Source: Alphaproteobacteria bacterium
GTDB taxonomy: Bacteria > Pseudomonadota > Alphaproteobacteria > UBA2966
Assembly: GCA_018654745.1 (NCBI GenBank)
Contig: JABILA010000105.1
Span: forward strand, 1 to 64,000
Length of the DNA: 64,000 nucleotides
Reading direction: 5' to 3'
A program made the position numbers and the translations under genes. Shown piece after piece: positions 20,218-28,444 of the stretch; the stretch's first letter is position 1, and each line of letters begins with the position of its first letter. The notes beneath the pieces were generated by a model. The model ran no database searches. It worked only from the letters and a program-made list of their open reading frames with translations, and was not told the origin of the DNA.

Positions 20218-20355
20218 CAATATTAACCGGCGTGGCCCGCAGCTGACGTGCAGTCCGGGTCCTGACACTCTGTAAAACTTCATATGAATGCAGGGACGGT
20301 TGAACAGAATAGAGTCTGCGTCTGTAACTGTATCTACCCTTGTGTTAAATTTGTT

Positions 20356-20378
20356 CGTTTCCGGGTTTCACGGAAACG
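20356..20378. repeat. Short palindromic repeat, copy 2
   Basis: CGTTTCC and GGAAACG arms flank GGGTTTCAC. It is nearly identical to the reverse complement of the unit at 2234-2256 and again lies a short distance upstream of a gene start. Confidence 0.6.
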
Positions 20379-20412
20379 TTCAAATATATTTATCAAATGT
20401 TCGGGATATTGA

Positions 20413-21612
20413 ATGGCTGAAGTCAGGCGACCTACTCTTTTTTTGCTGATCTCGATCACGATGGTCGGACAGATGGCTATGAATATTACCCTGCCGTCGC
20501 TCAGCTTTATTGCACAGGACTTTGGCACGACGGAGGCGATTGCACAGCTGAACCTCTCGCTGTATCTGGTTGGCACTGCGATTGCCCAGTTGATTTTTGG
20601 GCCTCTGTCTGACCGCTATGGTCGACGCGTTATCGTCCTGATCGGCTCTGTAATATTTGTTCTTGGCTCTGTCATGTGCCTGGTTGTGCCGAGTATCGAG
20701 GCCTTTATCGTCGGGCGTGTGGTGCAATCTGTTGGCGGTTGCGCCGGCATCGTCATGGGCAGGGCGATGGTTCGTGACATGTTCAGCATGGATAAAGCCG
20801 CTGCGATGATCGCGACGTTGACCAGTGCCGTCGTGATCGTGCCAGGACTGGCCCCGCTGCTGGGCGGATACTTTCAGGACATTTATGGCTGGCAGCTGAG
20901 TATGGTTTTTGTTGCCGTTGTTGGTCTGATTGTTCTTGCAATTGCGTTTCATGGTGCCCACGAAACCTTGCCCGTCGAAAAACGACATGAAGCCAATTTC
21001 TCACAGTTGTTTGATTCCTTTCGCGTTTTGTTGAAGAACAGGCTGTTCAATACTTACACAATCCAGGTCACTTGCAGTACTTCGGCTTATCTGGCTTTCC
21101 TGGGTGGGTCAGGGATCGTCTTTTCGAAGATTATGAACTGGGGCACACCGGCAGAGCTTGGGTTGTGGTTTTTGGTTATGACGATCTTTTATATATCCGG
21201 GAATATTCTGACAGCACGATACGCTTCAAGGATCGGTACCCATCGGATCAATCTGATCGGCACTTCTATTGCACTGTTTGGCGTTGTTGTTTTAACGCTG
21301 GTTTACAATTCTGTAGGGGTGACCTCGTTTACCTTCTTTGGCCTGATCTGGTTTGTGGGGCTTGGCAATGGAATGTGTATCGCGAGTGGCGTCGCTATCG
21401 CGATCGGTGCGGACAAGCATCGGGTCGGGGCCGCAGCCGGACTATCCGGCTCCCTGCAACTCGGTGCAGGCGGGGCATTGGCCACCTGGATCGTCAGTGT
21501 CCTGTTGACAGAGACGCCCTATCCTCTGATCCTGACCATGTTGATCCTTTGTATCGGTGGCTTTATTGCATCTGCCATTGGCGCAAGGATTCTCAACAAG
21601 GCAAAAATATGA
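20413..21612 (+). CDS. Bcr/CflA-type MFS efflux transporter
   Basis: This 399-residue major facilitator protein has about 12 membrane segments. The motif between TM2 and TM3, GPLSDRYGRRVIVLIGS, is the classic MFS motif A, and the Bcr/CflA drug-resistance subgroup is suggested by DMFSMDKAAAMIATLTSAVVI and APLLGGYFQDIYGWQ. It probably exports drugs or metabolites by proton antiport. The start follows GGGATATTG. It stands alone, about 195 bases after the ABC permease. Confidence 0.9.
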   Translation: MAEVRRPTLFLLISITMVGQMAMNITLPSLSFIAQDFGTTEAIAQLNLSLYLVGTAIAQLIFGPLSDRYGRRVIVLIGSVIFVLGSVMCLVVPSIEAFIVGRVVQSVGGCAGIVMGRAMVRDMFSMDKAAAMIATLTSAVVIVPGLAPLLGGYFQDIYGWQLSMVFVAVVGLIVLAIAFHGAHETLPVEKRHEANFSQLFDSFRVLLKNRLFNTYTIQVTCSTSAYLAFLGGSGIVFSKIMNWGTPAELGLWFLVMTIFYISGNILTARYASRIGTHRINLIGTSIALFGVVVLTLVYNSVGVTSFTFFGLIWFVGLGNGMCIASGVAIAIGADKHRVGAAAGLSGSLQLGAGGALATWIVSVLLTETPYPLILTMLILCIGGFIASAIGARILNKAKI

Positions 21613-21733
21613 AAACATTTCATTTTAGGCGCCAAGGCAGAGCCAATGAATGTTGAATTGGGCAAAATTGAGTCGATAGTGGTGTGGAAATTGCAGTAAT
21701 TCATGAAATGTCAGTTGTATTGAGTATTTTCCT

Positions 21734-22792
21734 ATGAAGATGTTTCAAAATAAGCCAATTGGTGACCTGCTGGTGGAGCTTCGTGCGACAACCAGTGACA
21801 TTGTGGCACGTGCATTGGCTATCCAGAAGGATACGGGAGAACGCCTTGGCGCGATTCTGGTTCGTCTTGGGCTGATTGATCAGGAAAAACTCGATACTGC
21901 ACTCTCCGTACAAAGTGACCTCAGGTCTCCGCTGCGCCGTAAATGGCTGGGTGAGCATCTGGTAGATATGGGCGTTGCGACCACTGACGCCATCAACAAG
22001 GCGATCGAGCATCAGAAGAAATCCGGTCGCAGACTTGGTGAAGCCCTGATGGAGCTTGGAATTGCTTCTGAAAAAGCTGTTACGGGTGCGATCCAGAAAC
22101 AAAAAGAAGAAGCATCTTCGGTTGGTAACCTTCTGGTCCGCATGGGCGTCGTCAACGAAGCCCAGCTCTCCTATGCTCTTAAAGTACAAAATACCAGTGG
22201 TGGCCGCATTGGTGACACCCTGGTTGAACTGGGCCACATTGACGAAGATGCCCTTAATCAGGCGCTTGGTCTGCAAAAACTTATCCGGCGTGGTATTTCC
22301 ATTGCCCTGGTTTCTGCAGCAATATCGGCCGCGACAGCGGGTACAGCTGCCGCCGCAACGCAAGGTGACATGTCTGTCGAATCATCGGCGACCTCGACCA
22401 TCAGTGTTGTGATCCCGGAACGCGCAAGCATTAACATTGGATCAGGCGGATCCGGTGGCGCTGACGGCGGCGGCTCACAAATCGCGGTCGAGGGTGGCCA
22501 GGTTGATATGTCGTTCAATGGACCATCCTATCTTAAAGGCGCCACGACTGTCTCTGCAACCGGGATGGGGGCTGACGGAGAATTTGTCCTTCAGGACGCA
22601 AGTGGCGAAAAAGTTGGATTTAATCTAACGTCCGCCAGCGGCGCATTAGATGGTGAAATTGCCCCCAACCAGAATATTCAGTTGGCTGACATTGGCAATC
22701 TGAGCATTGATTTCCCTCAGGGCGGCGACAAGACAGGCGGTACGGGGAATGTCTACTTTGGCGTTGTTACCCTGATGGTTTCGCCACAATAA
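21734..22792 (+). CDS. Six-motif MshEN-like protein fused to an exported pilin-like domain
   Basis: I know no described protein with this 352-residue layout. Residues 8-181 hold six 24-residue motifs of the MshEN/GspE-N kind (for example RLGAILVRLGLI then EKLDTALSVQ). They start at 8, 37, 71, 100, 129 and 158, with 5-residue spacers except one of 10. This pairing equals three MshEN domains, which in other proteins bind cyclic di-GMP. The initial Arg is present only in the second member of each pair (37, 100, 158). Residues 184-208 look like a signal peptide placed internally: IRR, a hydrophobic Ala/Ile-rich run, then TAAAATQ. Residues 215-352 are beta-rich with a Gly-rich loop and end in VYFGVVTLMVSPQ, the same ending as the two pilin-like proteins downstream. 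The first ATG has no good Shine-Dalgarno; an ATG at 21740 is possible. Confidence 0.8.
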   Translation: MKMFQNKPIGDLLVELRATTSDIVARALAIQKDTGERLGAILVRLGLIDQEKLDTALSVQSDLRSPLRRKWLGEHLVDMGVATTDAINKAIEHQKKSGRRLGEALMELGIASEKAVTGAIQKQKEEASSVGNLLVRMGVVNEAQLSYALKVQNTSGGRIGDTLVELGHIDEDALNQALGLQKLIRRGISIALVSAAISAATAGTAAAATQGDMSVESSATSTISVVIPERASINIGSGGSGGADGGGSQIAVEGGQVDMSFNGPSYLKGATTVSATGMGADGEFVLQDASGEKVGFNLTSASGALDGEIAPNQNIQLADIGNLSIDFPQGGDKTGGTGNVYFGVVTLMVSPQ

Positions 22793-23213
22793 AAAATTCT
22801 GATAACTGCTGATACAGCTGTTCAGTCGGTGTTCGGTCGCTGTTCAGCGTGGACGAGTGCTGTCTGATGGCCCGATTTGGAACGAAAGTGTTTCATATCG
22901 ATGCATTGCACCGGGATGGCCACATTTGATGCAATTTGGCTCGTTTTGGGGCAATTTATTTAAAACTTGAACTAAATTGAGACAACTGTATTAATATGGA
23001 GAATAGGAAATTTCCTATGAACCGCGGAATACATAGATTTATCATTTTTATCATGCAGTTTGATTCCTGGCATTCAAAATGCATTAACCATTACAACGAA
23101 TTAACTAGAAGCTTCGTAAGATTGTTACAAGTCTCTGAAATATGAGAATAAATAACGAAAATCGAAGTTAACCCGAGACAAAACAAAGGAATTATAAAGT
23201 AGGAGCGATCACA
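22793..23213. other. AT-rich regulatory region upstream of the main pilin-like gene
   Basis: These 421 bases contain no clear gene. The part from about 22955 to 23200 is much more AT-rich than its surroundings. A perfect 14-base palindrome, TAGGAAATTTCCTA, lies at 23004-23017. It overlaps the Shine-Dalgarno and start of a possible 42-codon frame (23017-23145). GTTCAG/GTTCGG-type short repeats occur at about 22816-22850. The length and AT content suggest a regulated promoter for the fimbrial genes. Confidence 0.45.
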
Positions 23214-23762
23214 ATGGGTATCATGAGAACAGCAGCAACAGTTGCATTGTCCACCGCGATGTTGGCAGGAACTGCAATTGCACCCGCATTTGCTGCAACA
23301 AATGGCAGCGTAGGCGCCAGCTCAACTGGCACAGCAACAGTGACTGCCTTTGTTGGCTCATTGGTTCGTGTAACAGCGGTTGACGATCTGGCCCTGGGTA
23401 CATGGACAGGTACCGGTGCACTTGAAACATCGGACAGTGTCTGCATCTGGACCACGACTGGCGGTTACAACGTTACTGCGACTGGTAGTGGCGTCGGCGG
23501 CGGTTTCTCACTGTCAAACGGTGCGAGTGGAACGCTGGATTACGCCGTCAAGTGGGACGATGCGCCTACTTCTTCAACTCTGGCAGCTATGACATCCGGT
23601 ACGGCGCTGACCGGCCAGGTGTCTGGTGCCAATACAACAGATTGTAACGCTGGTTCCAGTCTGACAGCGACGGTTGGTGTTGAAATTACAGAAACCGATC
23701 TGACAGCTGCTGACAGTGGTTCTTACACAGGTGTATTGACACTGCTTATCGCGCCTGAATAA
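23214..23762 (+). CDS. Secreted pilin-like protein (probable major subunit)
   Basis: This 182-residue protein starts with a clear signal peptide (about residues 1-25, ending APAFAATNG). The mature part is Thr/Ser/Gly-rich and beta-like, with two Cys (in SVCIWTT and TTDCNAG) that may form a disulfide. It contains DDLALGTWTGTGALETSD and ATGSGVGGGFSLSNGASG, both echoed in the next gene, and ends SYTGVLTLLIAPE. This resembles DUF4402/CS1-type fimbrial subunits. It has the best ribosome binding site of the cluster (TAGGAG), its own AT-rich upstream region and a strong terminator, which fits a highly expressed main subunit. The family is inferred by eye. Confidence 0.75.
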   Translation: MGIMRTAATVALSTAMLAGTAIAPAFAATNGSVGASSTGTATVTAFVGSLVRVTAVDDLALGTWTGTGALETSDSVCIWTTTGGYNVTATGSGVGGGFSLSNGASGTLDYAVKWDDAPTSSTLAAMTSGTALTGQVSGANTTDCNAGSSLTATVGVEITETDLTAADSGSYTGVLTLLIAPE

Positions 23763-23776
23763 CCTATATCAAGATT

Positions 23777-23820
23777 AAGGGGCGGTCGCTGGCATCATGG
23801 CTAACGTCCGCCCTTTTTTT
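23777..23820 (+). terminator. Rho-independent terminator after the main pilin-like gene
   Basis: AAGGGGCGG pairs with CCGCCCTT, closing a loop that contains further pairing, and seven T residues follow. Read-through here could give less of the downstream pilin and usher mRNAs than of the main subunit. Confidence 0.9.
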
Positions 23821-23882
23821 GTTCGCGACGAGTAAGGCTTGGTATTCTGCGATAGGAAAATTGTAAAACGATTGTTGGGATA

Positions 23883-24446
23883 ATGTTGCTCAGAACTTTC
23901 GATAAACCAGATTACGAGAAACAAAGTCTGTCATCGTGGCTATTGATGCTGGTTGTCGTCTTGGCGATCAGCCTTTTTTCAATCCCTGCATTTGCAGACA
24001 ATGACGACGATGATGACGATGACGATGATGACGGGCCTTCTGGTCCAGCCTTCGTAATCATAACGGATCTGGACGACCTTGATTTTGGCACATGGACGGG
24101 GGCAGCAGAGTTAAGTGACGAATCAAAACATTGTGTCGCTGCATCTGACAAGGATTTCTCGATTGTTGCCACGGGATCCGGTGTTGGTGGGACGTTCAGT
24201 GTGGCCAATGGTGCCGCTGAAATACCCTATCAGGTCTTTTACAAGGAAAAAAAGAACGCAGACCGGGTGCAATTGACGGCAGGTACCGCCAGCTACAATT
24301 TCAAGGGCAAGAAGATCAAGAAAAAATCTCCCTATTGTAAAAATGGCAAGCAAGTTGTCGAAGTTCGAATGCAGGGAGCCGATATGGCCAAAGTGCCTGC
24401 CGGAGCGTATTCTGGAACGCTTAGCTTGATGGTGTCTCCCCAATAA
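23883..24446 (+). CDS. Second secreted pilin-like protein with poly-aspartate N-terminus
   Basis: This 187-residue protein has a signal peptide (about residues 1-39, WLLMLVVVLAISLFSIPAFA). The mature chain begins with a run of ten consecutive Asp residues (DN then D10 then G). The rest parallels the upstream subunit: DLDFGTWTGAAELSDES, VATGSGVGGTFSVANGAAE, two Cys (KHCVAA and SPYCKNG) and the ending AYSGTLSLMVSPQ. It is probably a minor or tip/base subunit of the same appendage. The Asp run could bind calcium or other cations and is unusual at a mature N-terminus. A Lys-rich stretch (KKIKKKSPYCK) opposes it in charge. Confidence 0.7.
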   Translation: MLLRTFDKPDYEKQSLSSWLLMLVVVLAISLFSIPAFADNDDDDDDDDDDGPSGPAFVIITDLDDLDFGTWTGAAELSDESKHCVAASDKDFSIVATGSGVGGTFSVANGAAEIPYQVFYKEKKNADRVQLTAGTASYNFKGKKIKKKSPYCKNGKQVVEVRMQGADMAKVPAGAYSGTLSLMVSPQ

Positions 24447-24556
24447 TCGTTTCCATCCACTTCTTTGTTGACTCAGGAGTTGGTTTTCGGACTAATCATT
24501 TTTTAAGTTTTGCGGTCTAAGCTAATCCGTGCAGCTTATTGATTTGAAACAGAAAA

Positions 24557-27500
24557 TTGACATGTGACGACCTCATATCCTCGTGCCATGCACGGGATGT
24601 AAAAACCCGAATTACGTCGGTTTTTCGGAAGGGCCTGGTGTATGCCGTGTGCCTATCCCTGCTCTCCCCTGCAACCGTGTCGGTCGAGGCAGCAACGGCG
24701 ATAAAAATCAGTTCTGCGCCAAAGGGATTTGAGTCCCTGACAGAACCACAAACAACTTTGGTCGATGTTTTCTATGCCGGTCGCGCTGTGGTGTCGACGC
24801 TGGCAACATATACAGACGACACCATTACAATTGCCAATCCTCTTGAAGTTGTATCGAACATCCCGAAAGTCAAAGAGTCTGATGCCCTTGTTCGTAGTTT
24901 GACGGGTGAGCTGACCTCGAATACAGATTTCGTTTGTCCGGAAATCACCCAGAAGGTATCTGCGGAAGTACGCCGTGCATTGCTGGCAGATTGTGGTCGG
25001 TTAAGTCCAAAAGTAGCGGCCGTTATTTTCGACGAAAGCAAATTTCGCCTCGATGTCTATGTTCATCCGGACTATCTGCATGTCTATGAATTGGGATTGA
25101 CAAAATTCCTGCCAGAATCTGATGCCGATGAGTCTTTGATGACGTCATTTTCCGGTGCCATGTCGGGCACAGACGAAACCAAAAATACCTACAGCTTGAG
25201 CAATCAGTCCATCGTCGCAGTTGGTGAAGGGCGCTTGCGCCTGAAAAGTGATTATACCTCCACCGACCAATGGATAATGGATACCTTCACCGGTGAACTG
25301 GATCGGAATGACCAGCGCTTCACCGTGGGTGCCATGCGGACCCGATCGATGGATACCATTGGTGAATTCAAAATGTTGGGTGGCCGGTATACCACAACAA
25401 CAGATACCCGGATTGACCTGGGTGTCGGTTTTGGTAGCCAACTGGTTGTGTTTTTGCCGCGGGATGCCCAGGTCGATATCCTGAAAGACGGGCGATTAAT
25501 CGCGACCAAGTTTTACCAAGCAGGAAAAACCACGCTTTTCACAGAAGCACTGCCCGATGGCGCCTATGATGTAACATTGCGCATTAAGGAGGCTGGCGGC
25601 GTGACCCGGGAAGAAACCCGATTCTACGTAAAGACAGCAACCCTGCCACCAGCAGACCAGCCTTTGTACTTTCTGGAATCAGGTGTGTTGCTCTCCGAAG
25701 ATAGCCCGCCATACCCGGAGCTAAACAAGGTTGGCCTGATCCACGGTGGCGCCTTTTGGCGACTGACGGAAAATCTTGGCGCTGGTGGTGATATCCTGGC
25801 TGGTGAAAATGTCATTGTAGGTGAAGCCCGGGGGCTTTATCTCGGGCGGGACATGAAACTCAATTTCGCAGGTGTGGTATCCTCTGACCTTGACCTCGGG
25901 GTCACGCTGGGTGCGACGGGTGAAATCTGGGATACGACCTATTCTCTTTCTGTGCGTCGAAACTGGTCGCGGGAAAAAAGTTCCACGAACGCGACGTTCG
26001 ATCCCATGAACCGATCATTTACGCAAGCCAGGGCTAGTTTGAACTATCAATGGGGTGAGCTGCAAATGTCGTTGCTTGGCCAATCCCAAACCAATGACAA
26101 TGCGGATGATACCTGGTCGGTCGGACCGTCTTTCGCCTATCCGCTATTTCGAAACGCCCAGTGGGGTGCCAACATGCGGGCAGAGGCAACACGCAGCGAA
26201 AGCGAAAGTGTCGCCATGGCGCGGGTGCAAATCCGCTTCAACGAACCGCGGTGGTCAGCCAGTGCTACTTCATCCATTACAAATAATAACAGCGAGACAT
26301 CGGCCAGTAGCGACAACGAAGGCATCAGCGGAGATGGCTCCGCCAATCTGGCTTGGCATGATCTGGATTTATTACCTGGTGACCTGACCGTGGGTGTTGG
26401 TACAACGGCGGAAAAGCGACGACGATCCTTGTCCGGTGAGATTGATTACCTCAGTCGCTGGGGCAAGTATTCATTTGATGGCGAGAATAACTGGGGCGGC
26501 ACGACAAGGTCGACCCGTTGGGGTGGAAATATCGCGACTTCAGTTTTAACTGATGGCGGGGTCGTTGCTTTTGGTGGCCGCGAGCGCCAGGACAGCGGCA
26601 TTGTCGTGTCGCTGGACGGATCATCCAGAAATGCCGAATTCAATGTCATGGTGAATGGGGCCAGTAAGGGTATAGTCAAAGTAGGTGACCGCATACCAGT
26701 CCTTCTGTCACCTTATAATACCTATGTCGTTAGACTGGAACCGACGGGTGGCGACTTCGTTTCATATGATGCCGAAAACCGTGATATTACTCTGTACCCT
26801 GGCAACATCGTTGGTATTACGTGGTCGATAAATCCGATTGTCGCCGTCTTTGGCCGCGTCATTCGCAAGGATGGAACTCCGGTTACGTTCGCCAGGGTGG
26901 ATGGCGCCGGCAAGGGCACATTTACGGACGACCTCGGATATTTTCAGGCTGAGCTGAACAAGCCAGGCACATTTACCGTTCGCCCAACCGACGCTGATGC
27001 CTGCGAGATTGTAGTGGCTGCCTTGCCACCGGATCAGGATTTTGCCGATTTGAAGGATTTGATTTGTACAGATATCCTTCTGGAGGCAAAAAAGGATAAA
27101 TCGGACAAGGACGAAAACACCATTACTGCGAATGCAGGCGAGGACGGAAAACAAAAAGAATTTGACTGGTCTCCAGTAATTTCTGCCTACAAGAGCAATA
27201 TCGAATCCAAGAATAAGAGCAAGAAGTCAGCACCTGAAAAAGCCGTTGCTTCAGTCTCGACAGAAGACAAGGAAGACAGCAAACCCGTGCAGGTCGCTGC
27301 GGCAATCGCACTTCCTGACCAGGTTGCACCCGTTCAATCTGACACCGACGTCGTCAAATCTGAACCAGCCACGACCACCAGTGAAACCGAAGCAACTACA
27401 TCTATCGTTGCTACCGCAGGCAAGACAGTAGGCACGAATAATCAAACATCTACACCAAAAATTGTTGAAGCCGAAATCGAAGTCGCGCGCGTAGAACCAG

Positions 27501-28417
27501 TCGAAACCGGACCAATAGTTGCCTCTATTCCAGTGCCAGAAGTTGCTGTTGCAGCACCGGCACAGCCAACCGAAATAGCTAATTCCGCTGAGGTGTCATC
27601 AGCAGTTGAAGAAATCGCAACACTCGAACCGTCTGTTCCGGAACGGAGCCAGCCAACCAATTTGCTTGCCGGTATTCCTGGTGTCGCGTCAGAAAGCCCT
27701 GGCCTTGTTGGATCGCCGCCTGCCTATCGCGTGCAACTTGTTGCCTTGCGTCGCCCGGACAGGTTGCTGGCGGCGTGGCGTGATGTTGCCGGCAAAGCGT
27801 CCGGGCGGCTGGATAACTTTTCTGCATATATGGCGCGCGCCGACCTTGGCGACAGAGGAACTTTTTTCAGATTGCAAACGGGCGATGCGCCTGACCGAAA
27901 GACGGCCAGCGAACTCTGCGAAGATCTGCGCAACAAGGGTCTGACCTGCCGGGTTGTCAAAGCCGCCACAGTCGCAACGAATACCTCCGGCAAGTCTTTT
28001 TGTACACTTGCCGGACCTTCTTCCTGGGCACCGTCTTGCAGTACACAACTGGTGCGCTCTGCTTCTCTCGCGTCGTCTGATGCCGGTGCAGCGTCGGGAC
28101 TTTCCAGTCGGCCGCCGGGTCCAAAAACTCGTGAGAAGGCTAAAAAAGAACTCGACGTCCGGTTGCCTGATTATCGCGTCCAGCTTGGCTCTCACCTGAC
28201 GGCTCAGGATGCCATTGAAGACTGGCGGCGTATTGAAGGATTGTCAGAAGGGTTTCTTTCAGGACTGGAACCACAGGTTGCCGAAGTTGATTTGAAGCGC
28301 CGCGGTATCTGGTTCCGCTTGCAAGTGCGCGTGCCGGAAGGTCGCATCGCAGCTCGCAACCTTTGCGACAACCTGGCTGATCTGTCCGTGTCCTGCCTCG
28401 TGGTCCGCAAGAACTGA
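24557..28417 (+). CDS. TcfC/CooC-like fimbrial usher with two C-terminal SPOR domains
   Basis: This 1286-residue protein resembles the outer-membrane ushers of CS1/alpha-type pili. After a likely signal region comes an N-terminal domain, then beta-barrel strands. An E-set-like plug region reads QVDILKDGRLIATKFYQAG and LPDGAYDVTLRIKEAGG. A long barrel follows, and a CooC C-terminal-like part reads VVAVFGRVIRKDGTPVTFARV-like with FTDDLGYFQAEL. Residues about 840-1053 are a disordered Pro/Glu/Val-rich linker. Two SPOR domains end it (about 1054-1136, PAYRVQLVALRR..., and 1204-1286, PDYRVQLGSHLT...). SPOR domains bind denuded peptidoglycan, so this usher is probably anchored to the cell wall. The start is uncertain: TTG at 24557 with weak support. 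The convergent chaperone gene follows. Confidence 0.85.
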   Translation: MTCDDLISSCHARDVKTRITSVFRKGLVYAVCLSLLSPATVSVEAATAIKISSAPKGFESLTEPQTTLVDVFYAGRAVVSTLATYTDDTITIANPLEVVSNIPKVKESDALVRSLTGELTSNTDFVCPEITQKVSAEVRRALLADCGRLSPKVAAVIFDESKFRLDVYVHPDYLHVYELGLTKFLPESDADESLMTSFSGAMSGTDETKNTYSLSNQSIVAVGEGRLRLKSDYTSTDQWIMDTFTGELDRNDQRFTVGAMRTRSMDTIGEFKMLGGRYTTTTDTRIDLGVGFGSQLVVFLPRDAQVDILKDGRLIATKFYQAGKTTLFTEALPDGAYDVTLRIKEAGGVTREETRFYVKTATLPPADQPLYFLESGVLLSEDSPPYPELNKVGLIHGGAFWRLTENLGAGGDILAGENVIVGEARGLYLGRDMKLNFAGVVSSDLDLGVTLGATGEIWDTTYSLSVRRNWSREKSSTNATFDPMNRSFTQARASLNYQWGELQMSLLGQSQTNDNADDTWSVGPSFAYPLFRNAQWGANMRAEATRSESESVAMARVQIRFNEPRWSASATSSITNNNSETSASSDNEGISGDGSANLAWHDLDLLPGDLTVGVGTTAEKRRRSLSGEIDYLSRWGKYSFDGENNWGGTTRSTRWGGNIATSVLTDGGVVAFGGRERQDSGIVVSLDGSSRNAEFNVMVNGASKGIVKVGDRIPVLLSPYNTYVVRLEPTGGDFVSYDAENRDITLYPGNIVGITWSINPIVAVFGRVIRKDGTPVTFARVDGAGKGTFTDDLGYFQAELNKPGTFTVRPTDADACEIVVAALPPDQDFADLKDLICTDILLEAKKDKSDKDENTITANAGEDGKQKEFDWSPVISAYKSNIESKNKSKKSAPEKAVASVSTEDKEDSKPVQVAAAIALPDQVAPVQSDTDVVKSEPATTTSETEATTSIVATAGKTVGTNNQTSTPKIVEAEIEVARVEPVETGPIVASIPVPEVAVAAPAQPTEIANSAEVSSAVEEIATLEPSVPERSQPTNLLAGIPGVASESPGLVGSPPAYRVQLVALRRPDRLLAAWRDVAGKASGRLDNFSAYMARADLGDRGTFFRLQTGDAPDRKTASELCEDLRNKGLTCRVVKAATVATNTSGKSFCTLAGPSSWAPSCSTQLVRSASLASSDAGAASGLSSRPPGPKTREKAKKELDVRLPDYRVQLGSHLTAQDAIEDWRRIEGLSEGFLSGLEPQVAEVDLKRRGIWFRLQVRVPEGRIAARNLCDNLADLSVSCLVVRKN

Positions 28418-28420
28418 CCT

Positions 28421-28444
28421 GTTCGGTTTATACCGGAACCGCCC
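28421..28444. repeat. Palindromic repeat between convergent usher and chaperone genes
   Basis: GTTCGGTTTATACCGGAACCGCCC is an imperfect palindrome related to the GCGATTCCG-TTTAGA-CCGGAATCGC unit inside the MITE-like element at 1911-1935. It fills the 26-base gap between two stops and may also act as a terminator. Confidence 0.5.

Noticed and set aside
22886-22960. Possible sigma-54 promoter before the pilin-like gene (TGGCCAC...TGCA)
   Set aside because: The GG and GC elements are 11 bases apart instead of the required 10.
23017-23145. 42-codon frame with AGGAAA upstream
   Set aside because: It has a plausible ribosome binding site but no similarity or conservation evidence; kept only as an observation.
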